NCBI GenBank assembly: GCA_951800685.1
Contig: CATOJY010000014.1
Coordinates: 1-64,000, forward strand
Length of the DNA stretch: 64,000 nt
Reading direction: 5' to 3'
DNA from: an uncultured Lachnospiraceae bacterium
Lineage (GTDB): Bacteria > Bacillota > Clostridia > Lachnospirales > Lachnospiraceae
Both the position numbers and the translations under genes were made by a program. The notes under the pieces were generated by a model. It saw only the letters and a list, made by a program, of their open reading frames with translations, did not search any database and was not told where the DNA came from. Positions within the stretch are counted from its first letter, which is position 1, and each line of letters opens with the position of its first letter. This document shows, one piece after another, positions 62,982 through 64,000 of the stretch.

Positions 62982-63935
62982 TCACTCGTAAAGCGTACAG
63001 GCGCACAGATGCCCGCTGGAAATTTCTTTGAGTGCAATATCTTTCTGCCGGCACCGTTCAGAGGCATGTGGACACCTGGGTGCGAATCTGCAGCCTGGTT
63101 TTGGTTCCACTGGACTGGTAACTTCGCCGCGCAGGATTTCCCGCTTCCTGCCTCTAAAGTTTAAGTCAGGTTTCGGGATCGCATTGAAAAGCGCTTTGGT
63201 ATAGGGATGCTGCGGTCTGCTGAAAAGTTCATTTTTATCCGCATATTCTACCATTTGTCCCATATACATGACTGCGATGTGTGTACTGATATGCTTCACC
63301 ACAAACAGATTGTGCGTAATAAACATATAAGCTAATTCTTTCTGTTCCTGGAGATCCATAAGCAGATTCAGGATCTGCGCCTGTATGGAAACATCCAAAG
63401 CCGAAACAGGTTCATCGCATATAACTATTTTGGGATCCAGTGCCAGCGCTCTGGCAAGTCCCACACGCTGCCTTCGCCCGCCATCCAGCTCATGCGGATA
63501 GGTATTATAATATCGTTCCGGCAGGCCAACGATACCCATAAGTTCAACTATTTTTTGGTGAAGTTCTTTTTTGCCCATCTTATGTCCCATTGTAACCAAT
63601 GGATCCTCTATAATATTTCCTACAGACATTCTTGGATTAAGAGAGGAATAGGGATCCTGGAAAACCATCTGGATATTCCGGTATATTTCTTTTTTGTTAT
63701 CTCCTTCCAGCGCTAGGATATCTTTGCCTTCCAGAAACACTTCTCCGCTAGTTGCTTCTACCAGTCTTATGACTGTCCTTCCGAAGGTTGTCTTCCCACA
63801 TCCTGACTCTCCGACAACGCCAAGTGTTTCTCCTTTATTGATGGTAACGCTGACATTTTCCACTGCATGCAGCAGTCCTTTTTGTGTATTAAAATATTTC
63901 GTCAGATTTTTTACTTCCAAAAGCGGTATACTCAT
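62982..63935 (-). CDS. oppF: Oligopeptide ABC transporter ATP-binding protein (OppF/DppF)
   Basis: A 317-residue ATPase. The Walker A motif is GESGCGKTT near residue 40, the Walker B site ends VICDEPVSALDVS near residue 175, and the C-terminal oligopeptide ABC extension ends with Cys-rich GCRFAPRCPHASERC. The signature motif is LDGGRRQR rather than LSGGQRQR. It follows oppD with a four-base gap, so it is the second ATPase of a dipeptide or oligopeptide importer. Confidence 0.93.
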   Translation of the reverse strand: MSIPLLEVKNLTKYFNTQKGLLHAVENVSVTINKGETLGVVGESGCGKTTFGRTVIRLVEATSGEVFLEGKDILALEGDNKKEIYRNIQMVFQDPYSSLNPRMSVGNIIEDPLVTMGHKMGKKELHQKIVELMGIVGLPERYYNTYPHELDGGRRQRVGLARALALDPKIVICDEPVSALDVSIQAQILNLLMDLQEQKELAYMFITHNLFVVKHISTHIAVMYMGQMVEYADKNELFSRPQHPYTKALFNAIPKPDLNFRGRKREILRGEVTSPVEPKPGCRFAPRCPHASERCRQKDIALKEISSGHLCACTLYE

Positions 63936-63939
63936 AGCC

Positions 63940-64000
63940 TTATTCCTCCTTTCCCCATTCTTTAAAACGGAAACATTTTATGAAATGATTTCCGTTACCA
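63940..64000 (-). CDS. oppD: C-terminal end of OppD/DppD (partial)
   Basis: Only 19 codons and the stop (TAA at 63942-63940) are present; they read GNGNHFIKCFRFKE near the end, matching the NHxxKC tail of OppD/DppD ATPases. AGGAGG before the oppF ATG overlaps its 3' end. The rest of the gene lies beyond the window. Confidence 0.7.
   Translation of the reverse strand, partial: GNGNHFIKCFRFKEWGKEE

Overview
The window looks like a chromosome segment of a low-to-moderate GC Gram-positive anaerobe, most likely a gut Lachnospiraceae (Clostridia). Signs are AGGAGG-type ribosome binding sites, Bacillus-type LexA boxes (GAAC-N4-GTTC), a cleavable N-terminal extension on L27 with its Prp protease, short HisG with HisZ, RecU, a YneA-like SOS protein and a GH112 galactosyl-N-acetylhexosamine phosphorylase. 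Most genes lie on the minus strand. No rRNA, tRNA, IS element, prophage or CRISPR array was seen. The species assignment is inference.

Layout. 0-2.3 kb: the tail of a PstS-like gene, then (minus) an AI-2E-family permease, dtd and a small membrane protein. 2.3-6.3 kb: ttcA with a coupled tyrosine recombinase behind a promoter with a LexA-like box, then a divergent yneA-like/lexA pair with four LexA boxes, then a DUF378 protein. 6.3-13.8 kb (minus): rng, NUDIX hydrolase and lipoprotein, then the rplU-prp-rpmA-obgE-yhbY-nadD-yqeK-rsfS ribosome-assembly block with its own promoter. 13.9-19 kb: accessory genes (a PRTase-like protein, the GH112 phosphorylase gnpA with a divergent AraC regulator, a membrane-anchored MerR with YbjQ) lying between the two radical-SAM genes (19.1-21.7 kb) and rng, which are usually neighbours. 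22.3-27 kb: a partial his operon, hisZ-hisG-hisD-hisIE, whose last gene carries an N-terminal HisF/HisA-like domain that appears degenerate.

27-37.8 kb (minus except one gene): recU, RNA pseudouridine synthases, an SDR, a YgiQ-type radical SAM protein, a HAD phosphatase, a YlbJ-like membrane protein (+), an amidase, a coiled-coil protein, coaD and rsmD. 37.8-44.3 kb: topoisomerase IV parC/parE preceded by a hybrid histidine kinase in the same direction. 44.4-48.3 kb: a possible PD-(D/E)XK-type protein with a LexA-box promoter, Crp/Fnr and XRE regulators, an unknown protein and a sugar acetyltransferase. 48.3-58.5 kb: branched-chain amino acid genes leuCD with a divergent LysR regulator, ilvC, two tandem ilvN paralogs and ilvB, and MetH. 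58.4-64 kb: a lipoprotein, divergent upp/uraA (uracil salvage), ArsR plus a small HMA protein, rpiB with a possible pseudoknot leader, and oppF with the end of oppD.

The most notable points are a candidate LexA regulon inside this window (yneA, lexA, ttcA-xer, and the 44.4-kb nuclease-like gene), a predicted H-type pseudoknot in the rpiB leader directly before the ribosome binding site, two domains that look like enzymes but lack key catalytic or ligand residues (the HisF-like domain and the PRTase-like protein), tandem IlvN subunits, and an inverted repeat placed to control both gnpA and araC. All functional calls rest on reading motifs and context; no database search was possible.
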